Of a DNA stretch of 64,000 nt, positions 10,030 to 21,259 are shown piece after piece. The stretch spans positions 18,715,104 through 18,779,103 of the forward strand of contig CM054167.1 in assembly GCA_028751875.1 (NCBI GenBank), given 5' to 3'. The stretch comes from Rapana venosa (lineage: Eukaryota > Mollusca > Gastropoda > Neogastropoda > Muricidae). Position 1 is the first letter of the stretch; the number at the start of each line of letters is the position of its first letter. The notes beneath the pieces are model-generated. The model was given only the letters and a program-made list of their open reading frames with translations, did not search any database and had not been told where the DNA came from. Position numbers and translations under genes: made by a program.

Positions 10030-11715
10030 TGAGTGAATATGAATTGGAGAAATCTATTCACTGCACCGCACTACATTGCTGTACATTACACGACACAACA
10101 TAACATGACACGACACTACACTACACTGCACTGCACTGCACAACACTGCACTGCACTACACTACACTGTACTTCATTGCACTGCACTGTACAGCACAACA
10201 CAGCGCTGCACTGCACTGCATGGCAGGATACAACATGACATGACATGACTTGACTCTACACTTTTTGACTTACAGAAATTTGCTGATTACACTCCACTCT
10301 ACTATCCAGTATTAATATACAGTGCTAGACTATACTATACTGAGCTATGCTACACTGTGCTACACTACACTACACTGCATCGCGGCAGGTAGTATAAACA
10401 TTAGAAGTGTACTACACAACACTACATTTCACTGCATTACGTTTCGCTGTACTACACAACACAGCACTACAGTATACTACACTACACATTTAACTACATA
10501 GAAACTTAATGAATAAACAATACTAGACTATGCTACGCTACACTACACTGCACTGCACTGCACCACACCACACACAACCCCACCACACCACACCACACAC
10601 GCACCACACCACAGTATCACACCACACCAACCCACCACACCACACCAACCCCACCACACCACACCATACACCACACCACAGTATCACACTGCACCACACT
10701 ACATCACACCCCACCACACCACACCACAGTACATCACACTGCACGCACCGCATTGCAGTAGATAGTGTCAATACACTACACTTCACCGCACCGCACCACA
10801 CCACACCACCAGTACCACACCACACCCCATACTACCCACCCACCTACACACCACACCGCACCACACCACAGTACCGCACCACACCCCATACTACCCCACC
10901 CACCATACCACCTCACCCCTCACACACACCACACCACATGTACCACACCCACACAATACACACCCACCCCATACTACCCACCCCACCATACCACCTCACA
11001 CCCTCCACATCACACCACACCACACTGTACCACACCACACCATACTACATCGCACTGCACTGCACTACATTGCAGTATCATATGCTACACTGCACTACAC
11101 TTCGCCGCACCACACCACAGTACCACACTACACCCATACTACCCCACTCCTCCACACCGCACCCCACCACACCACAGTACCACACCACACCACACCACAC
11201 ACACCACATACCTCACCACACCCATACTACCACACCACAGTACCACACTACACCCCATACTACCCACCCTCTACACCACACCACACCACACCACAGTACC
11301 ACACTACACCCCATACTACCCCACTCCTCACACCACACCACACCACAGTACCTCACCACACCCATACTACACACCACATACCACACTACACCCCATACTA
11401 CCCCACTCCCTACACCACACCACAGTACCACACCACACCCCATACTACCACACCACAGTACCACACCACACCCATACTACCACACTACACATACACCACA
11501 CCCACCACCCACCCACCCCACCCACACCACACACACCACCCCCCCCACACACCCCATACACTCCACACACACCACACCCTCACACCACCCACCCCAACAC
11601 TCACTACACTACACCACACACCCCACCACACCACACCACCACCACACCACACCACCACCACACCGCACCACTACCACACCACACCACACTATACTCTCCA
11701 CTCCACTACCACTGC
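10030..11715 (+). repeat. Degenerate pentamer satellite D (ACTAC/ACTGC/ACCAC) up to exon 6
   Basis: About 1.7 kb of A/C-rich sequence built from 5-nt words: first ACTGC and ACTAC, later ACCAC with interspersed CCCATACTAC blocks. The last words run into the exon 6 acceptor ACTGCACAG, which itself looks like one of the early words. It is open for hundreds of codons in several frames because it lacks T-rich codons; no protein is inferred. Confidence 0.92.
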
Positions 11716-11719
11716 ACAG

Positions 11720-11914
11720 GAGGAAACGGACAGAGTGGTCAGCGCCGCACGCAAGCCTCTGCTGGAAACTGCGCGGGACAGGGCCGTGGTGGACGTGTGC
11801 AACAAAGCCCGCCAGATGGCGCTGCAAGCAGGGGCAGACCCCGCCACGGTGGAGGTGGTGGAGGTGGAGGAGGTGGCTCTCAGCTACCTGCCGGGACACG
11901 CCACCAGGATCAAG
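11720..11914 (+). CDS. Hydantoinase fusion gene, exon 6
   Basis: The acceptor ACTGCACAG ends at 11719 and the donor CAAG/GTCAGT follows 11914; 195 nt, phase 0 to 0. It encodes DVCNKARQMALQAGADPATV and EEVALSYLPGHATRIK, the small alpha/beta segment with the LSYLPG motif found at the C-terminus of HyuA-type proteins. It ends the hydantoinase half. Confidence 0.9.
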
Positions 11915-12125
11915 GTCAGTGGGGTTTTTTGCCCGGAATCTGTTGTTGTTGTTGTTGTTGTGCGTCCCGTGTAAAACCCTGGGGGTCACCCAGAACATGC
12001 CACACTCTCTGCCTCACTCACTCATCATCCCACCTGGGAATCATCACTGTGAGATAAGGAAGTACACACTTTTGGATGAGAAGTTTTGTTGCGTGTATGA
12101 TGACTCTTTTTCAAGCAAATCACCA

Positions 12126-12205
12126 TATAATAATAATAATGTATGGAATTTATATAGCACTGAATCTTGTAAAGCAACAAATCAAAGCGCTCAAAGCTAT
12201 ACTCC
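12126..12205 (-). mobile_element. CR1/L2-like LINE 3' end
   Basis: Short (AAT)n followed by TATATAGCACTGAATCTTGT and AAATCAAAGCGCTC; same block as at 384-475. Confidence 0.65.
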
Positions 12206-12529
12206 GACTTCAGAGGATTTTTTTTCTCCTTTAACAAAGGAGAGTGCGGGTTGTTATGTTAAGAGCTTGTCATGGCTGTAGGCAATCTCAACACAACATT
12301 TTACAACGTAACAACGTTTTAATGTAGGCCTTGGTAATTAGCTGACATCAATAATAACTGACACAGCTTTTGGCCTGGGCCAACTGCCCGAATCTGTTGT
12401 TGTTGGGGTTTTTTTGTGACTGACACACACACCCAAAAAAAACTGTTCCCGTCTGGTACAGTTGAAGAAATGGTGAAGAGAGAAGTTCACCTGTGGGGGA
12501 TGGTAGGGGGTTGGGTGGGGTGGGGGGGG

Positions 12530-12645
12530 GGCTTTCAGTATAAATAGCATCCCTTCTTCTGGAAATGATGTGCTAGGAGATCCCTCTTTTCTATCCCTCT
12601 CTTTTGTTTCTCCCCTATTCGTTTTCTTCCTGTGTCACCTCCTTC
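12530..12645 (-). repeat. Repeat family G, fragment
   Basis: Inverse of part of the 870-1,190 repeat: AGTATAAATAGCATCCC through CTTCCTGTGTCACCTCCTT. It is cut by the LINE 3' end that starts at 12,645. Confidence 0.6.
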
Positions 12646-13545
12646 ATAATAATAATAATAATAAATGGAAGTTATATAGCGCTATATCTTGCAAAGACAA
12701 ATCAAAGCGCTTGCATTGAACCTTTTCTTACACAGTCATGCAGCCCAATAACAAACAATAGTTTAAACAAACAGATATTACAAATATGGTACGAGGCAGA
12801 CCACATCTATGAAATAAAAATTACAATAGCCAAAACCAGTTTTTCAAAAGCACGCAAACACACTCACACACACACACTCTCTCACAAAGGTCCTACATTT
12901 TGGCAGGGTAATGGTACATCAGTTAGTGAAGGTGGGGACAGTTCTGATATGAAACGGGAGGGGAAAATCTTAGTGTCTTGAGACTGGATTTAAAAGTGTC
13001 ATAAGAAGGCTTTTGGCGGAGAGAGAGAGAGAGGGAGGTAATTCCAGATCGATGGACCAGAAATAGAGAAAGAGCAATGGCCGATGGTGGATTGGTGGAA
13101 TCTAGGTATTGGTGAGGACAAGGTATCTGCAGCAGAGCGGAGAGAACGAGAAGGAGTGTACAAGTGAAGACATTCACAGAGGTAGGAGGGTGCTGTTTTG
13201 TGGAGACATTTGCAACAGAGAGTACTGATCTTATAATTTACTCTCTGTGGCATAGGCAACCAGTGGAGAGATTGCAAGAGAGGGGTAATTTGCTCAGATT
13301 TTTTCTTTCTGAGGACTAGTCAAGCTGCAGAGTTTTGTATACGTTGAAGGGAGTGGATTGTTGATGCTGGCAGACCAGCCAAGAGAGAATTGAAAGAATG
13401 AGAAACGTGACAAATTTGGAGGTTGCATGAGTGGACAGTTACTTTTGAATTTCACTAATACACCTAATTGATAGTAGTATGACTGACGGGTCTGGGTGAT
13501 GAATTTTTGCATAGAGAGTGTGTTGTCGATAACAATATGTCTATT
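12645..13545 (-). mobile_element. 5'-truncated CR1-like LINE with reverse transcriptase C-terminus
   Basis: On the minus strand the DNA first encodes the end of a reverse transcriptase (VIDNTLSMQKFITQT), then the typical LHWLP...YK...P.YL...PSRSLRS...WN-LP C-terminal region (about 12,999-13,277). It then enters a 3' UTR with AGCGCTATATAAC-like sequence and a terminal (ATT)n tail. Several frameshifts are present. It links the short 3'-end blocks elsewhere in the window to a coding LINE. Confidence 0.8.
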
Positions 13546-13745
13546 TTTTGCCTTCTTGGTGTGGCCATTCTCCTGCATTTTTGTCCCCAGAAAGACTTCA
13601 GCAATAACAATTCTCCTCCCCCCTCCCCCATGCCAGAGTCGGATGCGCTGGGCCTGACTTTTCAGGTGCTTAATGGCAGTGCAATGCATTTTTGCTCCTA
13701 TGACAGACACCAATAGTTGCTGTCTTGAGTGTTTGACGACAAAGA
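13535..13745 (-). repeat. Repeat family G, fragment
   Basis: Inverse copy with TTTTTGCCTTCTTGGTGTGG, GGGCCTGACTTTTCAGGTGC and the trailing TGACGACAAAGAAG end. Confidence 0.6.
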
Positions 13746-13810
13746 AGTGAATGATGACATGAATGACATTTGTGAGGGCAGAGATGTAATATTGTTTTCT
13801 CTAACAAGGA

Positions 13811-13950
13811 CAGAAAAAAAGCTGTAGGGGATTCACGTACACATTTCTCTCTCTCTCTCTGTCTGCTGCAGGTAAAAGCTGTAGGGGATTTAATCACGTA
13901 CACATTGTTCTCTCTCTGTGTGTCTGCTACAGGTAAAAGCTGTAGGGGAT
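13811..13950 (+). repeat. Acceptor-anchored tandem repeat E (~61 nt, 3 partial copies)
   Basis: Three times the sequence AAAAGCTGTAGGGGATT (or GATC in the real exon) follows a CAG. Between copies lies a CACGTACACATT segment and a (CT)n polypyrimidine tract ending TCTGCTGCAG or TCTGCTACAG. The last copy is the real exon 7 border and the middle one a near-perfect decoy at 13,872, 61 nt upstream. This may be an early, small stage of the same process that made the large arrays. Confidence 0.93.
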
Positions 13951-14271
13951 CTACTGAACTCCGTCAGCTCAGGCAGCATCGCCCCATGGACGGAGCCCCC
14001 CAACACGGGCATCCTTGACATTGACAGCGCGACGGAAGTGGTGAAGCAGGTTCACTCTGTCACGGGCACCACGATGAACCCAGCAGAGCTGGACCCCAGC
14101 ATCGGCGTCACGTGGGCAGGCCTGACCCCTTCACGACCCCACGTGGACGCCAGGACCGGGGAGTGGATTGTGAGTGCCTGGGACGTGGAATGCATCGCTG
14201 TCGGGGCAGGGCTGCTCGGGGCAGGGGGCGGGGGCAACCCTCACGTGGGCCGAGTGCGGGCGCGCATTGCG
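13933..14271 (+). CDS. Hydantoinase fusion gene, exon 7 (linker and start of DUF917)
   Basis: The acceptor CTGCTACAG ends at 13932 and the donor GCG/GTGAGT follows 14271; 339 nt, phase 0 to 0. It encodes a linker, then VECIAVGAGLLGAGGGGNPH, the hallmark glycine-rich motif at the start of DUF917 domains. One exon thus joins the two enzyme modules, so the fusion is encoded in continuous coding sequence and does not depend on a guessed splice. Confidence 0.93.
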
Positions 14272-14544
14272 GTGAGTGTTTTGTCGTGGAGTGTGGTCAT
14301 TGAATAATAATCCAAAGGAAAAGATTGATACCATGATACCACTCCTGTTAATGATAGTGACAGAAAAAATGTTTAAATAAAAAAGCACGTAGGTGCTTAT
14401 TCTATTATCCTTGAAATAAAGAATATAAATAAATAAATAGATTCCATGATGATGGTATGCTTTCTTTAAAGCTCTTTTCGTGTTTTGTTTCTGTGCCAAT
14501 ACTTATGCTCTCTTTAGCTTTGGATGAATTTTTGCTATAGTTTG

Positions 14545-14840
14545 GGGATGGGATAGCTCAGTGGTCAGAGCACTCGCTTTCCCCAAGCTAAGGTTAAGCA
14601 GCGTCGAGCGTGGTTGCCAAGTGGATGGGGGACCATTTGCGTGCTTTGGCTTCTGTACAGTCCCCCAGTTCACCCAGCTGTAAATGGGTACCTGCCCTCT
14701 TTAGGGTCAGGGAAGGTAAAGCAGCCAGGGAGAGGAGATGGGCGCCGTCCTCAATATGCTGGACCTTAGAGAAGTGGGGTCTCTGACATCTCGCTCCCTA
14801 GCGACCACGTAGGTTATGGGACACCTTTACCATTACAGCT
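14545..14840 (+). mobile_element. tRNA-derived SINE (family D), near full
   Basis: The head GGGATAGCTCAGTGGTCAGA resembles a tRNA 5' half with A box. The body contains GGTACCTGCCCTCTTTAGGG and AGCAGCCAGGGAGAGGAGAT. Other copies lie at 21,533, 25,662, 30,005 and 56,265. Confidence 0.8.
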
Positions 14841-15505
14841 TGGCACAGGAGTAGACATGTGTATGCAAGATACAAAGGAAAAGGAGTAATGAATTATTGA
14901 GGTTTTCTTAATATTTTTAGATAAGAACTGGCATAGCCTTGAAGATTATATATATGTGTGTGTATATATATATATATAAAACAAAATGAATGAGTAAGGC
15001 TTTCTGCATAATTTGATAAGTAGTTCTGTAACCTTAAAATGTCAGAAAAGAAAGTCAATGAGGAAGGCATTCTCTGTGATAAAATAACAGCAGCAGTTAT
15101 CAAAACCATGTGGACATGCCATCAGTTGATTATATCCCTAAACTGTTTTAAAAATAAGGCATTATTTCCCTCAACCATATAAAAATAAGGCATCATATCC
15201 CTCAACCATTTAAGAATAAGGCGTATCTCAACCATTTAAGAATAAGGCATATCTCAACCATTTAAGAATAAGGCGTTATATAATTATCTCATCCGTTTAA
15301 GAATAAGGTCCTGGTTATTCTTGTTAGGCATGTGAACGTCTTAACTGTCCTGCCTACCTTCCTTCTTTCTCAACCATTTAAGAATAAGGTCTTGGTTATA
15401 AATAAAGAGATCAGCTTCCTGTTTTTATCATTGCTTTAGTGTTTGGACCCAAATTGTGTGTGTGTGTTGTGGTTTGTTTTTGTAAGGGTTGTTTGTTTGA
15501 TGTAG
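14841..15505 (+). repeat. Intron 7 remainder with ~22-nt tandem repeat
   Basis: AT-rich intron with a short (TA)n near 14,950-14,978. At about 15,150-15,390 there are some seven spaced copies of AACCATTTAAGAATAAGG. This array ends about 115 nt before exon 8 and shares nothing with it, so it is not of the acceptor-anchored kind. Confidence 0.75.
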
Positions 15506-15660
15506 GTGGCGAATGGGGAAAAGATTCGCCTGGTCGCTCCGGAGAGACTGTTGGCTTCGTCCGATCCCAACGATCTGTTGGTCAGTGTGGCGTACTTGGG
15601 GGCGCCACTTGTCTTGTACGAACAGCTGTCTTCTGGCCAGGAAACCTCAAACGCTTACAA
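15506..15660 (+). CDS. Hydantoinase fusion gene, exon 8 (DUF917)
   Basis: The acceptor TTTGATGTAG ends at 15505 and the donor GTAAAT begins at 15661; 155 nt, phase 0 to 2. It encodes VANGEKIRLVAPERLL and VSVAYLGAPLVLYEQL, matching the second beta segment of DUF917 where a V-x-GAP-x-V-x-x-E pattern is usual. No minisatellite touches this acceptor. Confidence 0.9.
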
Positions 15661-16194
15661 GTAAATACCCTTTTGTGCGACGTCTATTTATTGGCTTACT
15701 TTTCAACATTTTTCTTGAAGGTCTTTCTCTTTCTGACGTTCTCTATGTGCCCACTATGAAAACTGCTCGCAGTTGTGTTCAGCTCTTTAAAGATAATGAC
15801 TGTGTAGTGGGAAATGACTTTAGTTCAGAAAAAAAAAACCCATCTGAAATTACCTTCCATTGAAAAAGTTGTGTTAGGAATAGTACTGTTTAAATACATT
15901 AAATAAGTTTTGTATCAGTGTTCCCTTCTCAATTTTGCAAACAAACTTACCATACTTTTTATGACACATTTTCTCAATATTCTTTTCTTTCTTCTTCCTA
16001 TTTTGAGTGTATCATAAGAGGAATATAGAACATATAAAATTATTCAGGCATTTGCTTTTATTTTGGTTAATTGCAGCAAGCAAATCCTATGATGAAAAGG
16101 CAGCTTTTTTCCCTATCTTTGTCATTCGCCAATACAGAAGCTTGTGAGCGATGTAAGAATTTTGTGTATATATATATATTGGGGGACATTTCAC
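15661..16194 (+). other. Intron 8, 5' part, nothing recognised
   Basis: AT-rich sequence with poly-A and poly-T runs and a (TA)n near 16,168. No coding similarity or clear repeat seen. Confidence 0.5.
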
Positions 16195-16510
16195 CTTGGA
16201 AGAACATAAGTATGTTCTTTCGAGCCAGAAGGCCCATAGAGCCGGAGCTTATCCCGGTTTCTGTAGCGTTAAGCGAACCGATGGTTTTTCACCACCCCTG
16301 TGACAGGACGCTAGTCTGTCGCCAGATACTTCCCCAGCAGAGCTGGTACCCACTTGTACACCTGGGTGGAGTGAGGAAAATAGGAGTAAAGTGTCTTTCC
16401 CAAGGACACAACACCGAGCCGAGCAGGGATCGAACCCGCGACCTCTGGATCACGAGTTGACCGCCTAAACCACTCGACCACGGTGCCTCCCTTGGAAGAA
16501 CATAAGTAAT
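16195..16510 (-). mobile_element. tRNA-derived SINE (family F) with 18-nt target-site duplication
   Basis: The tRNA-like head lies at the right on the minus strand (from CACCGTGGTCGAGTGGTTTA) and the body matches 3,962-4,200 inverted. CTTGGAAGAACATAAGTA occurs directly at both ends (about 16,195-16,212 and 16,492-16,509), a clean target-site duplication that defines the insertion. Confidence 0.9.
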
Positions 16511-16524
16511 CCTTGTATTAATGA

Positions 16525-16640
16525 ATAATAAGATACAAAATTTATATAGGTCTATATCTTGTAAAAACAAAGCGCTTGCATTGGACTTATTGTTACACTG
16601 CAGTTGATCACAAATAGTTTTAAAATTCATATTTACATAC
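16525..16640 (-). mobile_element. CR1/L2-like LINE 3' end
   Basis: AATAATAAGATACAAAATTT and TATAGGTCTATATCTTGT followed by AAAGCGCTTGCATTGGAC; a diverged copy of the 3' end block. Confidence 0.6.
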
Positions 16641-16644
16641 TCAC

Positions 16645-18973
16645 ACTTGGGGGGGGTCACTGTTTCAGATGTGTACAATATCGGGTATCAGATGTGTACA
16701 GTATGGTGGTTCACTGTTTCAGATATGTACAGTATCAGGGGTTCACTGTTTCAGATGTGTACAGTGTGGTGGTTCACTGTTTCAGATGTGTACAGTATCA
16801 GGGGTTCACTGTTTTAGATGTGTACAGTATCAGGGGTTCACTGTTTCAGATGTGTACAGTATCCGGGGTTCTCTGTTTCAGATATGTACAGTATCAGGGG
16901 TTCACTGTTTCAGATGAGTACAGTATCAGGGGTTCACTGTTTCAGATGTCTACAGTATCAGGGGTTCACTGTTTCAGATGTCTACAGTATCAGGGGTTCA
17001 CTGTTTCAGATGTCTACAGTATCAGGGGTTCACTGTTTCAGATGTCTACAGTATCAGGGGTTCACTGTTTCAGATGTCTACAGTATCAGGGGTTCACTGT
17101 TTCAGATGTGTACAGTATCAGGGATTCACTGTTTCAGATGTGTACAGTATCAGGGGTTCTCTGTTTCAGATGTGTACAGTATGGGGGGTTCACTGTTTCA
17201 GATGTGTACAGTATCAGGGGTTCACTGTTTCAGATGTGTACAGTATCAGGGGTTCTCTGTTTCAGATGTGTACAGGGGTTGTACGGTATCAGGGGTTTCA
17301 CTATTTCAGATGTGTACAGTATCAGGGTTTCACTATTTCAGATGTGTACAGTATCAGGGGTTCACTGTTTCAGATGTGTACAGTATCAGGGGTTCTCCGT
17401 TTCAGATGTGTACAGTATCAGGGTTTCATTGTTTCAGATGTGTACAGTATCAGGGGTTCACTGTTTCAGATGTGTACAGTATCAGGGGTTCTCCGTTTCA
17501 GATGTGTACAGTATCAGGGGTTTATTGTTTCAGATGTGTACAGGAGCTGTACAGTATCAGGGGTTTACTGTTTCAGATGTGTATAGTATCAGGGTTCACT
17601 GTTTGATATGTGTACCGTATCCAGGGTTCTCTGTTTCAGATGTGTACAGGGGTTGTACAGTATCAGGGGTTCTCTGTTTCAGATGTGTACAGTATGGGGG
17701 ATTCACTGTTTCATATGTGTACAGTATCAGGGGTTCTGTGTTTCAGATGTGTACAGTATCAGGGGTTCACTGTTTCAGATGTGTACAGTATCAGGGGGTT
17801 CACTGTTTCAGATGTGTACAGTAACAGGGGTTCACTGTTTCAGATGTGTACAGTACCAGGGGTTCAGTTTCAGATGTGTACAGTATCAGGGGTTCACTGT
17901 TTCAGATGTCTACAGTATCAGGGGTTCACTGTTTCAGATGTGTACAGTATGGGGGGTTCACTGTTTCAGATGTGTACAGTATCAGGGATTCACTGTTTCA
18001 GATGTGTACAGTATCAGGGATTCACTGTTTCAGATGTGTACATGAGCTGTACAGTATGGGGGGTTCACTGTTTCAGATGTGTACAGTATCAGGGGTTCAC
18101 TGTTTCAGATGTGTACAGGAGCTGTACAGTATGGGGGGTTCACTGTTTCAGATGTGTACAGTATCAGGGGTTCACTGTTTCAGATGTGTACAGTATCAGG
18201 GGTTCACTGTTTTAGATGTGTACAGTATCAGGGGTTCACTGTTTCAGATGTGTACAGTATCAGGGGTTCACTGTTTCAGATGTGTACAGTATCGGGGTTC
18301 TCTGTTTCAGATGTGTACAGTATCAGGGGTTCACTGTTTCAGATGTGTACATGAGCTGTACAGTATCGGGGGTTCACTGTTTCAGATGTGTACAGTATCA
18401 GGGGTTCACTGTTTCAGATGTGTACAGTATCAGGGGTTCTGTGTTTCAGATGTGTACAGTATCAGGGGTTCACTGTTTCAGATGTGTACAGTATCAGGGG
18501 TTCACTGTTTCAAATGTATACAGTATCAGGGGTTCACTGTTTCAGATGTGTACAGAAGTTGTACAGTATGGGGGTTCACTGTTTCAGATGTATACAGTAT
18601 CAGGGGTTCACTGTTTCAGATGTGTACAGTATCAGGGGTTCACTGTTTCAGATGTGTACAGGAGTTGTACAGTATGGGGGGTTCACTGTTTCAGATGTGT
18701 ACAGTATGGGGGGTTCACTGTTTCAGATGTGTACAGTATCGGGGGTTCACTGTTTCAGATTTGTACAGTATCTGGGGTTCACTGTTTCAGATGTGTGCAG
18801 TATCAGGGGTTCACTGTTTCAGATGTGTACAGGAGTTGTACAGTATGGGGTGTTCACTGTTTCAGATGTGTACAGGAGTTGTACAGTATGGGGGGTTCAC
18901 TGTTTCAGATGTGTACAGTATGGGGGGTTCACTGTTTAAGATGTGTACAGTATGGGGGGGTTCTCTGTTTCAG
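16645..18973 (+). repeat. Acceptor-anchored minisatellite F (32-nt unit, about 70 copies)
   Basis: The unit runs ATGTGTACAGTATCAGGGG then TTCACTGTTTCAG. The last TTCTCTGTTTCAG is the real exon 9 acceptor, and exon 9 starts ATGTGTACAGGAGCTGTACA followed by GTATCGGGGGTT. The unit thus equals the acceptor plus about 30 exon bases, usually lacking an internal 11-nt segment. Some units keep that segment (near 18,040, 18,120 and 18,830), which supports an origin from the exon. The unit has no stop codon in any forward frame, so open frames of 250-400 codons arise, and one of them runs into exon 9 in its coding frame. Confidence 0.96.
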
Positions 18974-19119
18974 ATGTGTACAGGAGCTGTACAGTATCGG
19001 GGGTTACACTGATGGAGACATCGCTAACAAGGCGGGGGTGGAGATTAAACAGAAGGAGGGGGTGGTGTACATTGATGACTACCAGCCTGTCACACCCCCG
19101 GCGGGGTCAGGGGTGAAAG
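18974..19119 (+). CDS. Hydantoinase fusion gene, exon 9 (DUF917)
   Basis: The acceptor CTCTGTTTCAG ends at 18973 and the donor AAAG/GTGAGG follows 19119; 146 nt, start phase 2, end phase 1. This start was chosen over CAG/GAGCTG at 18,984 because only it matches the phase of exon 8. It encodes IGGYTDGDIANKAGVEIK and VVYIDDYQPV, a DUF917 segment with the G-Y-x-D-G-D-I pattern. The first residues come from the same sequence as the array unit. Confidence 0.88.
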
Positions 19120-19221
19120 GTGAGGAGGAGAGAGAGACAGAGAATGTGTGTGTGTGTTTGTGTGTGAGTGAATGAGTGTGTGTGTGTGTGATTCATTCAC
19201 TCTTTCTTTTTTTGCCATTTT

Positions 19222-19460
19222 ATGTCAAGGATGATGGAATAAGCACTAGTGCGCTTTTTTCATATCCAATCCCCATCTGCATGCGATTTTGTCAGTTTTG
19301 TCTTCTGTTCCCCGTGTTAGCTTGTGTGTGTGTTTTGTTTTTTCATATTTTTTTTAATTCTTTTATTTCAGGGACAATGGAATAAGTCATCGTGGTTTTT
19401 TTCATCCAGTCCCCATGTACATGCAGTTTTGTAAAAAAAAAAATTGTCAGCTGTTCCCTG
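19222..19460 (-). mobile_element. Two tail fragments of SINE family alpha
   Basis: GATGATGGAATAAGCACTAG (about 19,228) and GGGACAATGGAATAAGTCAT (about 19,371) each start a ~90-nt tail fragment; neither has the tRNA-like head. Confidence 0.7.
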
Positions 19461-19502
19461 TGTATTCTTGCGTGTATGATTTAAAAAAAAAAAATCTTTT
19501 AT

Positions 19503-19842
19503 TTCAAGGATAATGGAACAAGAGAACTCAGGTGCTTTTTTTTACAAGTCCCCGTGTGTATGCAGTTTTGTAAATTTTGTTATCTGTTCCTGTCAGCAGA
19601 CAAATGGCCTACTCTTCTGAAAAGCAGAACAGGTTTTAACTGGTGCACAAGATGTTCTGCGTGCGTTCGCACATGGGACCTCGGTTGATAGTCTCATCCG
19701 AATGACCTTTTGGGGGTAGTGGAGTCAGCACTGACGTTAACTCCAGGGGAAAATATCCCCTTGAACGGAATCCGAACGCAGGTCAGCAGATATGAGCGCA
19801 ATGCGCATCACTCTCTCTAACCACTAGGCTATCCTGTCCCTT
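19503..19842 (-). mobile_element. tRNA-derived SINE (family alpha), full length
   Basis: Starts AAGGATAATGGAACAAG and ends with the inverted head CTAACCACTAGGCTATCCTG. It is the third copy in tandem with the two tail fragments upstream. Confidence 0.82.
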
Positions 19843-20019
19843 GGGTATGTGTGAGCGAGCAGAAGTGAGCATCCTTTATTGCTTTGGAAGCCCAGAAGGC
19901 TTCCACAAAAACAAAGTTGGTAAAGAAAACTGAAATCACTGAAGATGCCAGCAGTTTCAAAACCATACTTTACTAATAATCGTCTTAGCAACTTGTCATA
20001 CTGTGCAACATCACAAGTA

Positions 20020-20200
20020 AATGTGACGGACACTACAGCCGAGTGGTTAAGACTCTTCACAACTTCAATCACATGGGTCCACTGTTCAACTCCAATCACG
20101 TGGGTCCATGAAATTGTGGGTTCGACTCTCAGCGGCGTCTGGTGATTTCAGGGCGGGGACTTCATGACCTCCCCAGCCGTCTTAGTGCATACTTGCTAGT
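20020..20200 (+). mobile_element. tRNA-like SINE (family C)
   Basis: The head CACTACAGCCGAGTGGTTAA and B-box-like GGGTTCGACTCTC resemble a class II tRNA. A second copy with the same start lies at 23,044. Confidence 0.65.
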
Positions 20201-20404
20201 TGCCTTACTTCCCTTTGTGTGCACATGCACATGCAGAAGATTGAATACCCTGTGATTCATGCCTCAAAACGCACTTATACTCTACTTGAGATCTTCCCCT
20301 GCTGTTTGTTCCTACTTGTCAATAGCTGCCTTCACCTCCACCACCCCCACCTAAGTGTGTTGTGTACATAAATTTGATATTTGTTTATCTTGATATTTAT
20401 GGAT

Positions 20405-20698
20405 GGTTGCATGCGTATGAATGGTTTGAATGCAAGCGCTTTGATTTGTGTACTTTACTTTCAGCGCTATGTAAATTCCATACATTATTATTATTATTAT
20501 TATTATTATGTGTGCGCGAGTTGTATGTGTGTGCATGCACATGCCCATAATATGTATGCATGTTTGTGGATGGATCCATCCATGTACATGTTAACTGTTA
20601 GTGCTATGCAGGTAAATGTCATCTGAGCGCTTTGATTTGTTGCTTTACAAGATTCAGCGCTATATAAATTCCATACATTATTATTATTATTATTATGT
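20405..20698 (+). mobile_element. Two CR1/L2-like LINE 3' ends in tandem
   Basis: AGCGCTATGTAAATTCCATA followed by (TTA)n at about 20,463-20,508, and AGCGCTATATAAATTCCATA followed by (TTA)n at about 20,657-20,695. Both end in the (ATT)n tail on the plus strand. Confidence 0.7.
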
Positions 20699-20905
20699 TG
20701 GTGGGTTATGGAAACGTGAACGTACCCAGAATACGTGCACGAAGCTGGAATTTGGCTGCCTTCATGGGGGGCGTAAACGGTCGCATACACAAGAGCCTCG
20801 CCCTTGGTGAACCTCAGAGCTCTAGCCGAGGAACAGGGGGAAAAAAAGTACATGTATATGTGTGTGTGTCTGTGTGTGTGTTTATTTATTTATTTTTTAT
20901 TTTTT

Positions 20906-21128
20906 ATCGAGGATAATGGAATAAGCACTCATGTGCTCTTTTTACATTCAGTCCCCATGTGTATGCGGTTTTGTAAATTTTGTCATCTGTTTCCACCGGC
21001 ACACAATGGCCTACTCTTCCAAAAAGCGGAACAGGATTTAACGTGCGCGCAAGATGTTCTGCATGTGTTCCAACACGGGGCCTCGGTTTATAGTCTCATC
21101 TGAAGGACTTTGACATTCAGTTCGATTT
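20906..21128 (-). mobile_element. SINE family alpha, head missing
   Basis: Starts GAGGATAATGGAATAAGCAC and stops after AGTCTCATCTGAAGGAC; the tRNA-like head is absent, as in the copies at 58,655 and 62,430. Confidence 0.75.
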
Positions 21129-21259
21129 TTTGGGTGTCAAACTGGTATATGTGTGTGTGTGTGTGTGCGTGTCTTTTTCTAAAGAGAGAATTTTTTTTTT
21201 TTTTTTAAATAGTTTCGAGTTGATTTTGACAAACATTTTTCTGACTTATACCTACACAG

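Noticed and set aside
10530..12281. 583-codon His/Thr/Pro-rich frame
   Set aside because: Product of an A/C-rich pentamer satellite, with no family similarity except the true exon 6 read in another frame.
16604..19175. Repetitive 250-400 codon frames in the 32-nt array
   Set aside because: Stop-free unit read in three rotating frames; no start, signal or domain. Only 18,974-19,119 is supported as coding.
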